Positions 36,088 to 45,397 of a stretch of 64,000 bases of DNA are shown in pieces; the first letter of the stretch is position 1; each line of letters starts with the position of its first letter. The DNA lies in contig CAXHTR010000008.1 of the NCBI GenBank assembly GCA_964019655.1, positions 62,001 to 126,000 on the forward strand, in the 5' to 3' direction. This stretch comes from Perkinsela sp. pyNocScin1. Its lineage: Eukaryota > Euglenozoa > Kinetoplastea > Prokinetoplastida > Perkinselidae. The notes under the pieces are model-generated. The model worked only from the letters and a program-made list of their open reading frames with translations, searched no databases and was not told where the DNA came from. A program made the position numbers and the translations under genes.

Positions 36088-36192
36088 GTTGGACGCCCCG
36101 GGCTACGCCCGGTGCTTGGCCTTGGCTTTCCCCTTTCTTTTCTTCCGTCTCAGTAGTCGTTGGACGCCCCGGGCTACGCCCGGTGCTTGGCC
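36088..36192 (+). repeat. Two 34-bp direct repeats with an internal hairpin
   Basis: The unit GTTGGACGCCCCGGGCTACG plus CCCGGTGCTTGGCC occurs identically at 36088-36121 and 36159-36192. Each contains CCGGGC-TAC-GCCCGG, a 6-bp perfect stem with a 3-base loop. GC content is far above the surroundings. It lies in the middle of the transposon-like element. Confidence 0.8.
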
Positions 36193-36513
36193 CTAAGCTT
36201 TTACCTTTTCTCTCTTTCCCGTTCTAACAGCCCGGGAAGCCCTCCTAACAGCCCAATCCCGGGCTTATCTTAGCAGCAAAGAATTTTACTTGGCAGCTGC
36301 CTATCAGAGAATTGGCTGCCAAGTTACTGCCCGGGTCAGGCCTTCGATGACAAATTATGCAAAAAGCCTCACAAAAAAGTTATCCAGAAGTGGGCGTACA
36401 AAACGATATGCCGCCACTTAGTTCGACATTGTATTGTAGAAATTATATGCAGTGTAAGTTCTTCAGAACGAGTCAAACTGGAGTTGCCGGACGACGTGTT
36501 TGTTGCAACTGTG

Positions 36514-38541
36514 TCAACGCCTTTTCTTTTTCTGACGAGTTCGATACATCTCGCCCTTCATTTTGTTATCCATCGGCGAGCGATGAGTCTTGTTGAGCGT
36601 TTTTGACCGCATAAGTGTGCGAATGGAAAGGTTCTCTCCCTTCTCCTTCATCCTTGGGTCGGTTTTGCCCTTCTGTTGCACCTTTTTAAGGATACGCGAG
36701 GCGCGCCGCCGCTTCCGTGAGATGGCTTCCATTACCTTTTTGCTTGGCCGAACATTAATTTCCATAAAGCGCCGTTTCTGGACCTCTAGCTCTTCCTTTG
36801 TGATTGGCATTGTTCGGAAATAGTGCTTGCGCTCATCTTCAACGAACCAATCTGGAAGATCTTCTTCACCACGCGTGTATCGATTAATGGAGTCCTCAAT
36901 GATACTTTCTCTGTGTTTTGGGTTGAGCATACGTGTTGCGAGTGCCAGTGTCTCCGCCCTTTTTTCCGGGTCTAGAAGAGACAGTTCAACATCAGAATGC
37001 TTATGCCTGCGATTGAGTGCTGAATCAACCTCCTCTTGGGTCACTTTCTCTTGAATAATACTTTGCAGATCTTTGCTCTTTTTGAACGATGTATTGCTCT
37101 TAGATTCGGGCATAACTGGATTCGCTGCTACGCTATCGCTTATTTCTATGCGAGTGCGCTTTTTCTGCTTAGCAGAATTCGTTTCTAATTGTAGAACGCT
37201 GCGCACTTTGCTAAAAAAATTCAATGCGTTGGTGCTGTATGCCTCGTTTGTATCTTCGCCATCAGATGATGCTTCTGACTGTGAAAGGTTTCCGTCAGAA
37301 GTGTCTACCACGGGCATTTCGGCGGATAAGTTGGAATCATGATCAGCCTTTCTCGCAGAGAGGCTACCATCATCGACGATGTCTGGATCATGGTGGAGAA
37401 TTTTACCCATATGCTTGAGCCTGCGGTCGACGACACGTTTCATCTTCTTTTTCTCTTCGCGAGCTCTTCGTTTCTTGAGCTGTTCAAGCTCTTCTTGTAT
37501 GCTTTCGGCGCCATGTGACGCTTTACGTGTCTCTTTGCTTACTTCTGGTTCAATTTCATTGCTCCTCATGAATTGTTCCTTCAGCCGTTCTCTCCAACGC
37601 AGGAGGCGTTTAATATCAGCATCACTTGCCTGTTTGATATCAGAGCAAATAGAGAGAATCTCTTTTGTAGTGTACGTTGAAGTAAAGCACGAGGCTTCTA
37701 GCTCATCTTGCTTATCAAAAACGATTTCACTAGTTTGCTTCAGAAACTGCTGGACATCATTTGCGCGGAGGAACGCTGAAGCTGTGCATTTGCAATGAAT
37801 GTTGCGAGTCACATCTTGTACACTTTTTGTGCCAATTGCACCGGCAAACGGCACCACTTCCTCTGGCCCACTCTGATTCTCACGAAAGACCTCGCTTATC
37901 TTGAAAAATTTTGGGTCGATCTTACTCGGATTCTTATAGCCGCTGCAAATTACGTAAATTTCGGCACTTTCTGCTCTGCTTGCAAGTGGCTTAGTGGCCT
38001 CAACCTTTGCAAAAAACTGCTTCAAAACCCACAAAAGGCTGTTAAAGTTGTCATCACGGAACACCTTCGTGACGAACCAGCCGTTGGGGGCGAGGTGTTC
38101 CGTCGATATTTTTAGAGCTTGGAGAACAAGTTGTTGCTGAGCAAAGACCTCGTGAAGCCAAACACCACCGACATTCGGAGCACCATCATGCAAGACCACG
38201 TGTGCTTTCTCATTGTCCAGTGCCTTTTCGATTGCTTTTTTAGTTTTTTCACTGTATATATCCCCGAGAATAGCTTTGCAGCCCGGAATCGCTTTGATTG
38301 GCGCGAGGTCGACACCAATGACAGTGCTGCCTACAGGCATGTATTGCTGTGCAACTTGCATCCAGCCCCCGGGCGCCGCGCACAGATCAATGACAGAGCT
38401 GCAATTGTTGAGAAACTCATACTTCCGATTGAGCTGGATCAGCTTAAAGGCACTGCGTGCTCTGTAGCCTTGGCGCTTTGCAAGGTCGTAGAAAGTGTCT
38501 AATCGTTTTTTTCCCTTTCCCTTCTTTTTACTCCCAACCAT
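36514..38541 (-). CDS. SPB1: SPB1/FTSJ3 pre-rRNA 2'-O-methyltransferase
   Basis: 675 residues from ATG 38541, which gives the standard start MVGSKKKGKGKKRLDTFYDL; an in-frame ATG 13 codons upstream is less likely. FtsJ fold: YRARSAFKLIQLNRKY, SAM-binding DLCAAPGGWMQVA, LHDGAPNVGG and FVTKVF, with the K-D-K type catalytic set. A long acidic/basic central region with coiled coil (EELEQLKKRRAREEKKKMK) leads to the Spb1 C-terminal domain: LPDWFVEDERKHYF and RRFMEINVRPSKKVMEAISR. Spb1 acts in the nucleolus, methylating a conserved 25S/28S rRNA A-loop guanosine during 60S assembly. Confidence 0.95.
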   Translation of the reverse strand: MVGSKKKGKGKKRLDTFYDLAKRQGYRARSAFKLIQLNRKYEFLNNCSSVIDLCAAPGGWMQVAQQYMPVGSTVIGVDLAPIKAIPGCKAILGDIYSEKTKKAIEKALDNEKAHVVLHDGAPNVGGVWLHEVFAQQQLVLQALKISTEHLAPNGWFVTKVFRDDNFNSLLWVLKQFFAKVEATKPLASRAESAEIYVICSGYKNPSKIDPKFFKISEVFRENQSGPEEVVPFAGAIGTKSVQDVTRNIHCKCTASAFLRANDVQQFLKQTSEIVFDKQDELEASCFTSTYTTKEILSICSDIKQASDADIKRLLRWRERLKEQFMRSNEIEPEVSKETRKASHGAESIQEELEQLKKRRAREEKKKMKRVVDRRLKHMGKILHHDPDIVDDGSLSARKADHDSNLSAEMPVVDTSDGNLSQSEASSDGEDTNEAYSTNALNFFSKVRSVLQLETNSAKQKKRTRIEISDSVAANPVMPESKSNTSFKKSKDLQSIIQEKVTQEEVDSALNRRHKHSDVELSLLDPEKRAETLALATRMLNPKHRESIIEDSINRYTRGEEDLPDWFVEDERKHYFRTMPITKEELEVQKRRFMEINVRPSKKVMEAISRKRRRASRILKKVQQKGKTDPRMKEKGENLSIRTLMRSKTLNKTHRSPMDNKMKGEMYRTRQKKKRR

Positions 38542-38649
38542 TTTTTGGAGAGATAGATACGCAAAAATTAAAAAGAGCATAATTCGTCTGTATAAGATGC
38601 TATGCCATAAAGGGCCATGTACACGAAAGATGTAAATGTACCCAAATGC

Positions 38650-39366
38650 TTACGTAAGCCGCCTTTTCGCGCTCCGATAGGCTTCGTCGGCGCTCTTGTC
38701 AATGTCTAAAATCTCTATTTCACGCTTTGTGATGACTTTTTCTAGGGCTCTCAGTGATTGCTCCCGGTGCAGTGGACATTTAGGGCATCTGCGCAGGTGT
38801 GGCTTCAGACCAAAAGAAACGAGCCCGTTAGGATACTCGCCTGGTGAGAAGAGCGCACACGACGTATGGTACGCCATATCACAATTAGGCTGGGAACATA
38901 CTCAAGACGCCCCGAATTCACGACAAAGCTCACATTTTGTGCTCATTGCATTTTCAACTACAGTGCTTATATCTTCACCAAGCTGCCACTCCCAAGATAC
39001 CTCTGCACAGCCTAGATGCACAAAAAGCGCATGTCCTGAGCTTTTACCAACGAAATACGCTTAAACAACATCCCCCAATCGATCACGAAGCATGCGACGC
39101 CATTCATCAAGTGAAGATGTCCACTCTTTTTGCGTTGATCTACTGCATAGAACTTTGTATCGAGCCAGCCATTTATTGAGCGATGTATCGTCTTCGATAT
39201 CGATGTTACACAGTGCACAAAGTGAGCGCGGCACTTTTTCCTGCTGCTTCTGCTTTTGATTGTGCAAGGATTCTTCGTGCTCATTGCGAAGATTGCGAAC
39301 GTCGTGCCGCCGAAGAATCTCGCTATTCTCAGCTTTATCTCTTGATGTATCTTCCCGCGGGTTGTG
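38650..39366 (-). pseudogene. Extended-PHD zinc-finger gene broken by in-frame stops
   Basis: One minus-strand frame reads through an extended PHD module but carries a TAA (39061-39063) and a TGA (38902-38904), and is closed at its 5' side by TAG (39367-39369). Between them the pieces fit together without any frameshift: SLCALCNIDIEDD; then GHALFVHLGCAEVSWEWQ, the pre-PHD H-x2-C; then KCELCREFGAS, the TGA, and VCSQPNCDMAYHTSCAL, followed by RRCPKCPLHREQS. ePHD modules read histone tails or bind DNA. No ATG is found at the 5' end of the frame. Decay of a once functional gene is the simplest reading; small introns or readthrough would also fit. A different organisation of the 5' part cannot be excluded. 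Confidence 0.65.
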
Positions 39367-39369
39367 CTA

Positions 39370-39740
39370 TTTATGAGACATTTTTTCGCTATGCGTGTTC
39401 GCTTGGAGTGGGCGTACAGCGTTGACCTTCACTGACCCTTCATTTGGGAGTCTTGTTGTCTAATATGCGAGAAAGAATCGCACAGCGAATTTCCAGACGA
39501 AGTTGAAGAAAGTCATCTCATACTAATGCTCAGGTTCGAAACGCTGGGTGCACTCGTACGCTTGATCATCTGTGAGAGATTTTGTGGCTCTCTGTTTTTA
39601 GGATCTCTGTGCAAAGATTTTGATAAGTCAATTAACCCGACCCGACGAGCGTCTTCAAGCGGGACTTCTCTTTGATTTTCTTTGAGATTGGCTGCAGTTA
39701 GAGGCCAGGAAGTCTGTCCAACCGGAATTACTGAAATTTG
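39370..39740. other. Gene-free interval
   Basis: These 371 bases lie upstream of the broken ePHD frame. The minus strand has further stops in the ePHD frame (39460, and again near 39523). On the plus strand, an ATG-less frame is open from about 39436 to 39670 (SCCLICEKESHSEFPDEVEE), which looks protein-like but is against the block's direction and has no recognised relative. Not called as a gene. Confidence 0.4.
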
Positions 39741-40052
39741 TTAGACGCTTTTATTTCTGTATGCGGCAGGAGTGGATCGATTATATGTTATATCGTCCAT
39801 AAGGTCAGAACCAACTTTCATGAGGAATTCGGATGTGACTCCATAGCGTCTTATATATAGTGCAACTTCATCGCGAAGGTGACATTCGTTGTGATAGCTT
39901 ACCAAGGTATGTTTAATGCGACCAATTGATCCACCAAGAACGGGGAAAGATCTATCAAAGAGCATTTGAACCTCCACTAAGCCACCGATGAACCCTTCTG
40001 ATTCTGGGTAAAGCTCATTCAGATCTTGCGAAAGAGCAGAATGCCCAAGCAT
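39741..40052 (-). CDS. Hypothetical protein, possibly a fragment
   Basis: 103 residues, not recognised. The frame is open eight codons upstream of the ATG at 40052 (reading QCFYVEY) after ACACAG, so the visible protein could be the last part of a longer one. Composition is that of a folded domain: ELYPESEGFIGGLVEVQMLF, then YIRRYGVTSEFLMKVGSDLM. Ends AYRNKSV. Between the ePHD remnant and uS14. Confidence 0.45.
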   Translation of the reverse strand: MLGHSALSQDLNELYPESEGFIGGLVEVQMLFDRSFPVLGGSIGRIKHTLVSYHNECHLRDEVALYIRRYGVTSEFLMKVGSDLMDDITYNRSTPAAYRNKSV

Positions 40053-40176
40053 GTACTCTACATAGAAACACTGTGTTCAAAGAAAAAATTTAACTTTTCG
40101 CGAAAACGGCGAATTCCCTTTGATTATCCTTTTATGTTTACCTAAGATAATGTGCCATTTGTTCCCTGGTCACGAA

Positions 40177-40350
40177 TTATGAGTACTTGGTCCAGCCAAG
40201 CTCCGTTGCGTTTTGCCGGAAGCATTTTCTGCAGCAGTAGATGCCATATTTACGGATAAGACCTTTTTCGCAGCCGCACATGCGGCACCAGCGACTGCCT
40301 TTGCCACTGTGAAGGGCCTGTCGGGTTCTCCAGATATTTGCGTGCGTCAT
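40177..40350 (-). CDS. RPS29: 40S ribosomal protein uS14 (S29)
   Basis: 57 residues, the normal length. Translation MTHANIWRTRQALHSGKGSR followed by WCRMCGCEKGLIRKYGIYCC and RKCFRQNATELGWTKYS. The zinc-binding set is C-x2-C in CRMC and C-x2-C in CRKC, with the conserved GLIRKYG between, and the near-universal CFRQ. uS14 lies in the small-subunit head. Too short for many gene finders. Upstream sequence contains ACAGCTTAG close to the ATG. Confidence 0.96.
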   Translation of the reverse strand: MTHANIWRTRQALHSGKGSRWCRMCGCEKGLIRKYGIYCCRKCFRQNATELGWTKYS

Positions 40351-40443
40351 GACTAATGAACTAAGCTGTTTTAGAATATAAAAGAATATATATAGTTGAA
40401 TTACAGATATACCGATAGTTAGAAATATCTACCACACACTACC

Positions 40444-41445
40444 TTAGAAGTCTTCATCAAGCCGAAAAATTTTCATCGTTTGGTCCAAGAAATATCGAAT
40501 TTTCGTTTCATCAGAATGCTGTAAAACACCGTGCATAGAGCCATTCAAACGATCAGTGACGACAATAGAGGGTATTTTTTGTACACCGTAGAATTCTCTA
40601 ACTTCTGGATATTCATCATAATCACATAAGATAAAGTCCGCGCTATCCTTGTAGTCTTCTGTGAGGCTTTTTAAGAAACCTTTGAGTTTTTGACACGGTG
40701 CACACCATGAAGCGGAAATTACGAGCGCGGTGTACTTGTCACCGTCTTGCATGGTTTTTGACTGGCCCTCTTGACCACGCTGAAGTAAGCGTCTTCTATT
40801 ATTAGAAGCATTGCTTGACATCAATGGTAACTTGAACGGTAGTTCCAAAGGCAGTGGCACTGAAAATTGACCTGAGCTTCGCACTTGTGTGTTCTTCGCT
40901 TTGTGTGACGCAGTCCTCCATGGCTTCTCAGAGTACTTTTGACCGTTGCACCAGACTTGAATACATGGTAATCTCGATGACACATCGCAAATTTCAACCG
41001 CGTTTTCTAATTGAGCGCAATCAACATCAACTCGCAGAAATTTATGGGCCTTTGGCAATGACTTCTTGCAGAAAATTACTTTTTGTTGTACCTCATGAAC
41101 TTGAGGGTGGGATTCTGGCAGAGATTTCGTCCATGGCGCATTCAAACACACAATAGTATAGTATTGAGTCGCAATCTTTTCATCGTGGCATTCTTCTGGG
41201 TTCGCATCGTTAAAGTGCAATAAGCTCGGATTTTGTAGTGCTTGCCGAAGCTTAGCATGTGAGTCGACTTTGACCACTGCTTGCTCCATCGAGATATTCC
41301 CTTCTGAAAATTTTAGCCACTGTAGCATTCTATCGGCACTATATCCGCTTAATTTTCTTTTTCTGTGGGCCTTAGTGGATTCATCTGGATGCATTTTTCT
41401 TGAGTATGAATATCGATTTATAGAATGGAGACAACTTTTACTCAT
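40444..41445 (-). CDS. Thioredoxin-domain protein, probably two thioredoxin folds
   Basis: 333 residues. The C-terminal domain (about 225-325) is a canonical thioredoxin with ALVISASWCAPCQKLKGFL (WCAPC active site), DSADFILCDYDEYPEVREFY and the cis-proline segment KIPSIVV. The N-terminal domain (about 50-170) has thioredoxin-like spacing (TIVCLNAPWTKSLPES, then RVDVDCAQLENAVEICDV and LPCIQVW) but no CxxC pair, so it would be redox-inactive. Basic N-terminus; no clear signal. A reductase for protein disulfides is likely for the C-terminal half; the pathway is not evident. Confidence 0.82.
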   Translation of the reverse strand: MSKSCLHSINRYSYSRKMHPDESTKAHRKRKLSGYSADRMLQWLKFSEGNISMEQAVVKVDSHAKLRQALQNPSLLHFNDANPEECHDEKIATQYYTIVCLNAPWTKSLPESHPQVHEVQQKVIFCKKSLPKAHKFLRVDVDCAQLENAVEICDVSSRLPCIQVWCNGQKYSEKPWRTASHKAKNTQVRSSGQFSVPLPLELPFKLPLMSSNASNNRRRLLQRGQEGQSKTMQDGDKYTALVISASWCAPCQKLKGFLKSLTEDYKDSADFILCDYDEYPEVREFYGVQKIPSIVVTDRLNGSMHGVLQHSDETKIRYFLDQTMKIFRLDEDF

Positions 41446-41583
41446 AGTAATGAAAAAAGCTTTGCAAAATAAAGTGGATTAGCAGGGTGATAGTGAAATG
41501 AAATTGCGTGCGCACGAGCTCGACTGATAAGGGCCGTAGAAAATTGGATTCTGATAGCTCAATTATATCCTATTTTCAGAAAC

Positions 41584-44500
41584 TCAGGATGTATTAGGCC
41601 CTTTTTTATAAATAGTTTCGACATTCGACTTCATCATCACAGGTAGCAGGGCGTTGCTTGTGGTACAGTCTTTCACTTTACACACCCCAATAAGCTGATT
41701 TGCCATCTCGAACATAGAGTTACGTAAGGAAATGATGATGAATTGGGCCTGGATGGCCTGCGTACTTACGTATTGCGCAACAATGGATACATTGCGGAAA
41801 TCGAGTGCAGCATCAATCTCGTCCATGATGTAAATTGGTGTTGGGCGGTAGTGGTGTAGCGCAAATATGAAGCTCAGGGATGCAAGTGTCTTTTCGCCTC
41901 CAGAAAGCTGTCCAATTTGCTTCCAAGATTTTTTCGGAGGACGCACACAGAAATTAATACCTTGAAAAGGGTCATGCTCGTCTACATATTCCAAGTCTGC
42001 ATCGCCACCTTGTGTAAGAATCTGATAGAGTGATTTCAGGCGCAACCTTATGTTTGTAAAGGCATCACGGAACTCCTGTTGACGTTCCTGCCTCACGCGT
42101 GAGAGACAATCCTCTGCAGAGATTGTTCGATCATGTATATCGTCGTATACTTTTTTTGCCTCCCTCCACAGCTCGTCCTTTTCTTTCCATCGCTTGACTG
42201 CTGCAAGGTCAATTTCCCCACAGAGTCGCTTCGTATAATCGTTGAGCTCTTGTGCGATCAATTTGTGCTGACTAAAGTTTTGTTGCGCGATCACTTCTGG
42301 CGACATCAGTGTTTCAAATCGCTGTAGCTCATGGTTCATTTTCGCTTCAACATCGATTTCGCCCTCCGCAGTGTCAAATGCAATTGTCTCACGGCCGTAA
42401 TCGTCAATATTGGTGTACAACTTGAGCTCATGCTGAACAATTCTCTCTTGATAGTGTCTAACGCCACTCAACTTTTCTTCAATTTCGTTCATCATAGCTT
42501 GAATATCTGATTCAGCATTGAGTTTTTTGCTTTCTTGTTCACGAATTTCATCACGCTTTAGTGACACCTTTTCAGATAGCTTCCACTTACGCTCCTTAGC
42601 CTCGACAGTAACCGTGCGCTTTGTTTGCATTTGTCCACAAACCTCGTCGAGAAGAACCTGAAGATTACTCATGCTTTTCTGCAAGCCAGCTATACGTGGC
42701 TCGGCAGATTTTTTCTCTCTAAGTATCTTCTCCTCGTTCTTAAGCTCCTTGATTTTCGCGTCAAGCATGCTTTTGAAACGGGCCTCGGATCGCTTGAGCT
42801 CTTGAAATTTATAATCATGCTCATTGAGCCATTGCCGGTCATTTGCCACAGATTCTTTGAGGATTTTATACTCAGGGCCCCCAACAGACGCAAGCTTTGC
42901 ATCCAAGGCTTGGAGTCTCTCCGAGCTTGCTCTCATAGTTTCCATTTTTTGCCCCTTTACCTTAATAAGACGCTCGATTTCATCACTGCAAGACTGCAGG
43001 TCTGCTGAATGCAACTTTTTGTTTGCGTCTGCAAGCATAGCCTCTTGCCTAGTGGACGCGCTCTTGTTCTGTGAGGCTGCGAGAGTCTCTCTTTGTAAAT
43101 TAGCCTTGGCAGACTGAAGCCGTAGCTGAAGAGTGGACCGCTCTTTCTCCAAGCGCTCACCCTGCTGCCCTTGATTCAGTAGCTTCTCCTCGAGAATCCT
43201 TTCATTTCTAGTAACATCATCGAGCGCATCTTTGAGCGCGGATAGCTCTTCATGCATAGATCTACCGCTTGCTGAAGATCCCTGCAACCGCGCTCCCTGA
43301 GGGCGTCGCTGTCCGCCACCAGTCATCTGCCCACTGGGCTCGACGACGTCACCAACGCGAGTCACAACACGATTTTGCGTGCGCTTACTTAATCCCACCT
43401 GACGGGCCACTTGCAAGGTTTCGGCAACGAGCGAATCGCGCACTGCAAAGTATACCGCAGGTGTAAATTTTGAGTCTGTGATCCGTATGAGGTCGAACAG
43501 CCTCACTGTATGTGGTGGTGGTGTAAACGGCTGGAGGATTTTCTGCGCAAACGCTTTCGCTTGATAGCTGAGAACAATGAAGCTTCCACGACCGACTTCG
43601 TGTTTTTTCAAGCTCGCAATGCACGCCTGTGCTGTAGCTTCGTCTTCGACAACATGGTATGCCCACAAGGAGCCACCACTGACACCAGCGGCAATATCAT
43701 ACGTATCGTCGATGGAGCACAAATTTCGGAGTGGACCATGGTATCCTTTGATACCTTGAGAGGATAGAAATTTTGTGACTTTATCGTCTCCCAGTGTATT
43801 CTGTATAGATCTTTGAATCCCGTCTATTTGCTGTGCTAGTGAGGTGTGTTTTTCGCGTAGCTGTGCACGGGTTCTTTCGAGAGAGCTAAGGCTTTCGCCC
43901 GAATTGGGGGAAATCTCTGAGAGTCTTCTCTCTATTTCCAAAATTTCACAATTGAGACTTTCCTGCTTTTCTGTTATGATTTTAGCTTCGCTAATGAGCC
44001 GCTGAAGCCCGCTTATTCTTTGCTCAACTTCTTGCTGTGCCATAGATGTTCTCTGAGAAAGACCATCTATTTTTTTCGTGAGCTCATCGATTTCTGTTTT
44101 ATGTGGCGCCATGTCTTGCAGAAGATCCACCCGCTCCTTTTGTATGGGTTTCATTTCCTTCTGCAGAGATTCCGTCTTGAAGTTAAGCTCACTTTCAGAT
44201 TTCTCGAGCCTCTTCTCGACATCTTGCTGATTGTCAAGAGCAATTTGCTTATCACGGTCTATATCTTCTAGGTGGTTTTTCATGTTGAGAATCTCGTCTT
44301 TCAGTTTTTTCTGACTTTCAGCCTGCTTTTTCTCCTCCTTCTCAATGCTTTCGATATCAATTTTGATATCTTGGATCTTATTTTCATACGTGTCTCGGTC
44401 TACCGATAGTTTCTGGGTTTCAAGATCGGCCTTTTGGATGATCGACTCACACTTTTCAATTTCTTCCACACTCGATTTGATTGCCTTCTGTAGTTCGCTG

Positions 44501-45327
44501 AGCGACTCATCTATTTGCTTGTGCGCTGCTTCAAGCTCCTTCAAAGCTTCCCGCTGCGGGGCGATATTTTTCTCTGCCTCTTGGATTCTTATTTGGCACA
44601 TCACTGAAACTGTGAAATATAGCTGATTTTCCTTCTTGACATATGCCATGGCTGCATTTTTTCCGGCTTCCAGGAGATCTTTGTCCTTACCAAGGCGATA
44701 CATTTGCTCTAGTGCACCCATGCGTTTGTCCTGGTGCTCATCAACGGAGGCTGCAGATACAGAAATTTGATCCATATACCGATTGGTGCCGATAAGATCG
44801 TCGAGATACTCAAGAAACCCCTCCTCGCCCTCTCGCTCACCCTTCGGTCGCATCAAGGCTATCTGTTCCACCTCCCCCTGCAGAATGAGGAATCTATTAT
44901 GCTCCAAGTCAACACCCCTTTCTTTCAGAAATGAGACCACACTTCCATGAGTGTGCTTTTTCTCATCTATGAAGTACTGCGTCGAGCTATTGTGGCGATA
45001 AACTACGCGTGAAAGCTGTATGCATGTACTTGCACCGACATCTTTAAAGATGACTGTGACAGATGCGTGGTCAAATGATGGAAATTTAGCTGAGGTATGA
45101 ATAAGTTCTGCTAATCGATCTAATCGAATTTTATTCGCACGCTTACCAAAGACAAAAAGCAGGGCATCAAGGATATTGGATTTTCCGCTTCCGTTCGGTC
45201 CGATAATAGCAGTAAAAGTATCGTCAAACGGACCGATGCGATGCTTACCTGCATATGACTTAAAGTTTTCAACTTCTATGTACTCAAGGATAAGAGTGCT
45301 GCGGCTTGATGGCGTATCACTTGTCAT
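41584..45327 (-). CDS. SMC4: Condensin subunit SMC4
   Basis: 1247 residues, family length. N-terminal ATPase half: IEVENFKSYAGKHRIGPF and Walker A GPNGSGKSN (43-51). Two long coiled coils flank a hinge (about 500-660) that contains KGYHGPLRNLCSIDD and VGDVVEPSGQMTGGGQRRPQ. C-terminal half: signature QLSGGEKTLASLSFIFALHH and Walker B YIMDEIDAALDFRNV. The SMC4-specific features include VDLEHNRFLILQGEVEQIAL and LMRPKGEREGEEGFLEYLDD. SMC4 pairs with SMC2 in condensin, which compacts mitotic chromosomes. Intact. Confidence 0.96.
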   Translation of the reverse strand: MTSDTPSSRSTLILEYIEVENFKSYAGKHRIGPFDDTFTAIIGPNGSGKSNILDALLFVFGKRANKIRLDRLAELIHTSAKFPSFDHASVTVIFKDVGASTCIQLSRVVYRHNSSTQYFIDEKKHTHGSVVSFLKERGVDLEHNRFLILQGEVEQIALMRPKGEREGEEGFLEYLDDLIGTNRYMDQISVSAASVDEHQDKRMGALEQMYRLGKDKDLLEAGKNAAMAYVKKENQLYFTVSVMCQIRIQEAEKNIAPQREALKELEAAHKQIDESLSELQKAIKSSVEEIEKCESIIQKADLETQKLSVDRDTYENKIQDIKIDIESIEKEEKKQAESQKKLKDEILNMKNHLEDIDRDKQIALDNQQDVEKRLEKSESELNFKTESLQKEMKPIQKERVDLLQDMAPHKTEIDELTKKIDGLSQRTSMAQQEVEQRISGLQRLISEAKIITEKQESLNCEILEIERRLSEISPNSGESLSSLERTRAQLREKHTSLAQQIDGIQRSIQNTLGDDKVTKFLSSQGIKGYHGPLRNLCSIDDTYDIAAGVSGGSLWAYHVVEDEATAQACIASLKKHEVGRGSFIVLSYQAKAFAQKILQPFTPPPHTVRLFDLIRITDSKFTPAVYFAVRDSLVAETLQVARQVGLSKRTQNRVVTRVGDVVEPSGQMTGGGQRRPQGARLQGSSASGRSMHEELSALKDALDDVTRNERILEEKLLNQGQQGERLEKERSTLQLRLQSAKANLQRETLAASQNKSASTRQEAMLADANKKLHSADLQSCSDEIERLIKVKGQKMETMRASSERLQALDAKLASVGGPEYKILKESVANDRQWLNEHDYKFQELKRSEARFKSMLDAKIKELKNEEKILREKKSAEPRIAGLQKSMSNLQVLLDEVCGQMQTKRTVTVEAKERKWKLSEKVSLKRDEIREQESKKLNAESDIQAMMNEIEEKLSGVRHYQERIVQHELKLYTNIDDYGRETIAFDTAEGEIDVEAKMNHELQRFETLMSPEVIAQQNFSQHKLIAQELNDYTKRLCGEIDLAAVKRWKEKDELWREAKKVYDDIHDRTISAEDCLSRVRQERQQEFRDAFTNIRLRLKSLYQILTQGGDADLEYVDEHDPFQGINFCVRPPKKSWKQIGQLSGGEKTLASLSFIFALHHYRPTPIYIMDEIDAALDFRNVSIVAQYVSTQAIQAQFIIISLRNSMFEMANQLIGVCKVKDCTTSNALLPVMMKSNVETIYKKGPNTS

Positions 45328-45397
45328 GGTACATGGAGAAAGGAAAGTTAGCTAGTTTGACGATGAATGGAATGAATCATACCAAAGTCGTCAAAAA

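Larger units (their letters stand above)
35644..36343. mobile_element. MITE-like element with imperfect terminal inverted repeats
   Basis: About 700 bases. The left end (35644-35671) contains CCGGGTGTTAACTTAGCAGC and the right end, read on the minus strand (36343-36315), CCGGGCAGTAACTTGGCAGC; over about 28 positions, 22 match with one gap. Inside the left end lies an array of about five 20-base units built on CTTAGCAGC/CTTGGCAGC; direct and inverted copies of the same core occur near the right end. The middle holds two 34-base GC-rich direct repeats and a short open frame (35705-35926) with no known product. No transposase domain is seen, so it would be non-autonomous. Target-site duplication could not be fixed. 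Confidence 0.6.

Noticed and set aside
38890-38905. GTATGT...CAG as a short intron in the ePHD frame
   Set aside because: Removing these 12 bases would delete a zinc-binding Cys and leave the TGA in place.
39436-39670. Plus-strand frame beginning SCCLICEKESHS as a zinc-finger gene
   Set aside because: No ATG at its start, no completed zinc-finger pattern and opposite to the block direction.
40081-40180. Intron (CTTAG^GTAAAC ... TTTGAACACAG) linking an upstream ATG to the 39741-40052 frame
   Set aside because: The donor and acceptor look good but the joined frame hits a stop within a few codons.
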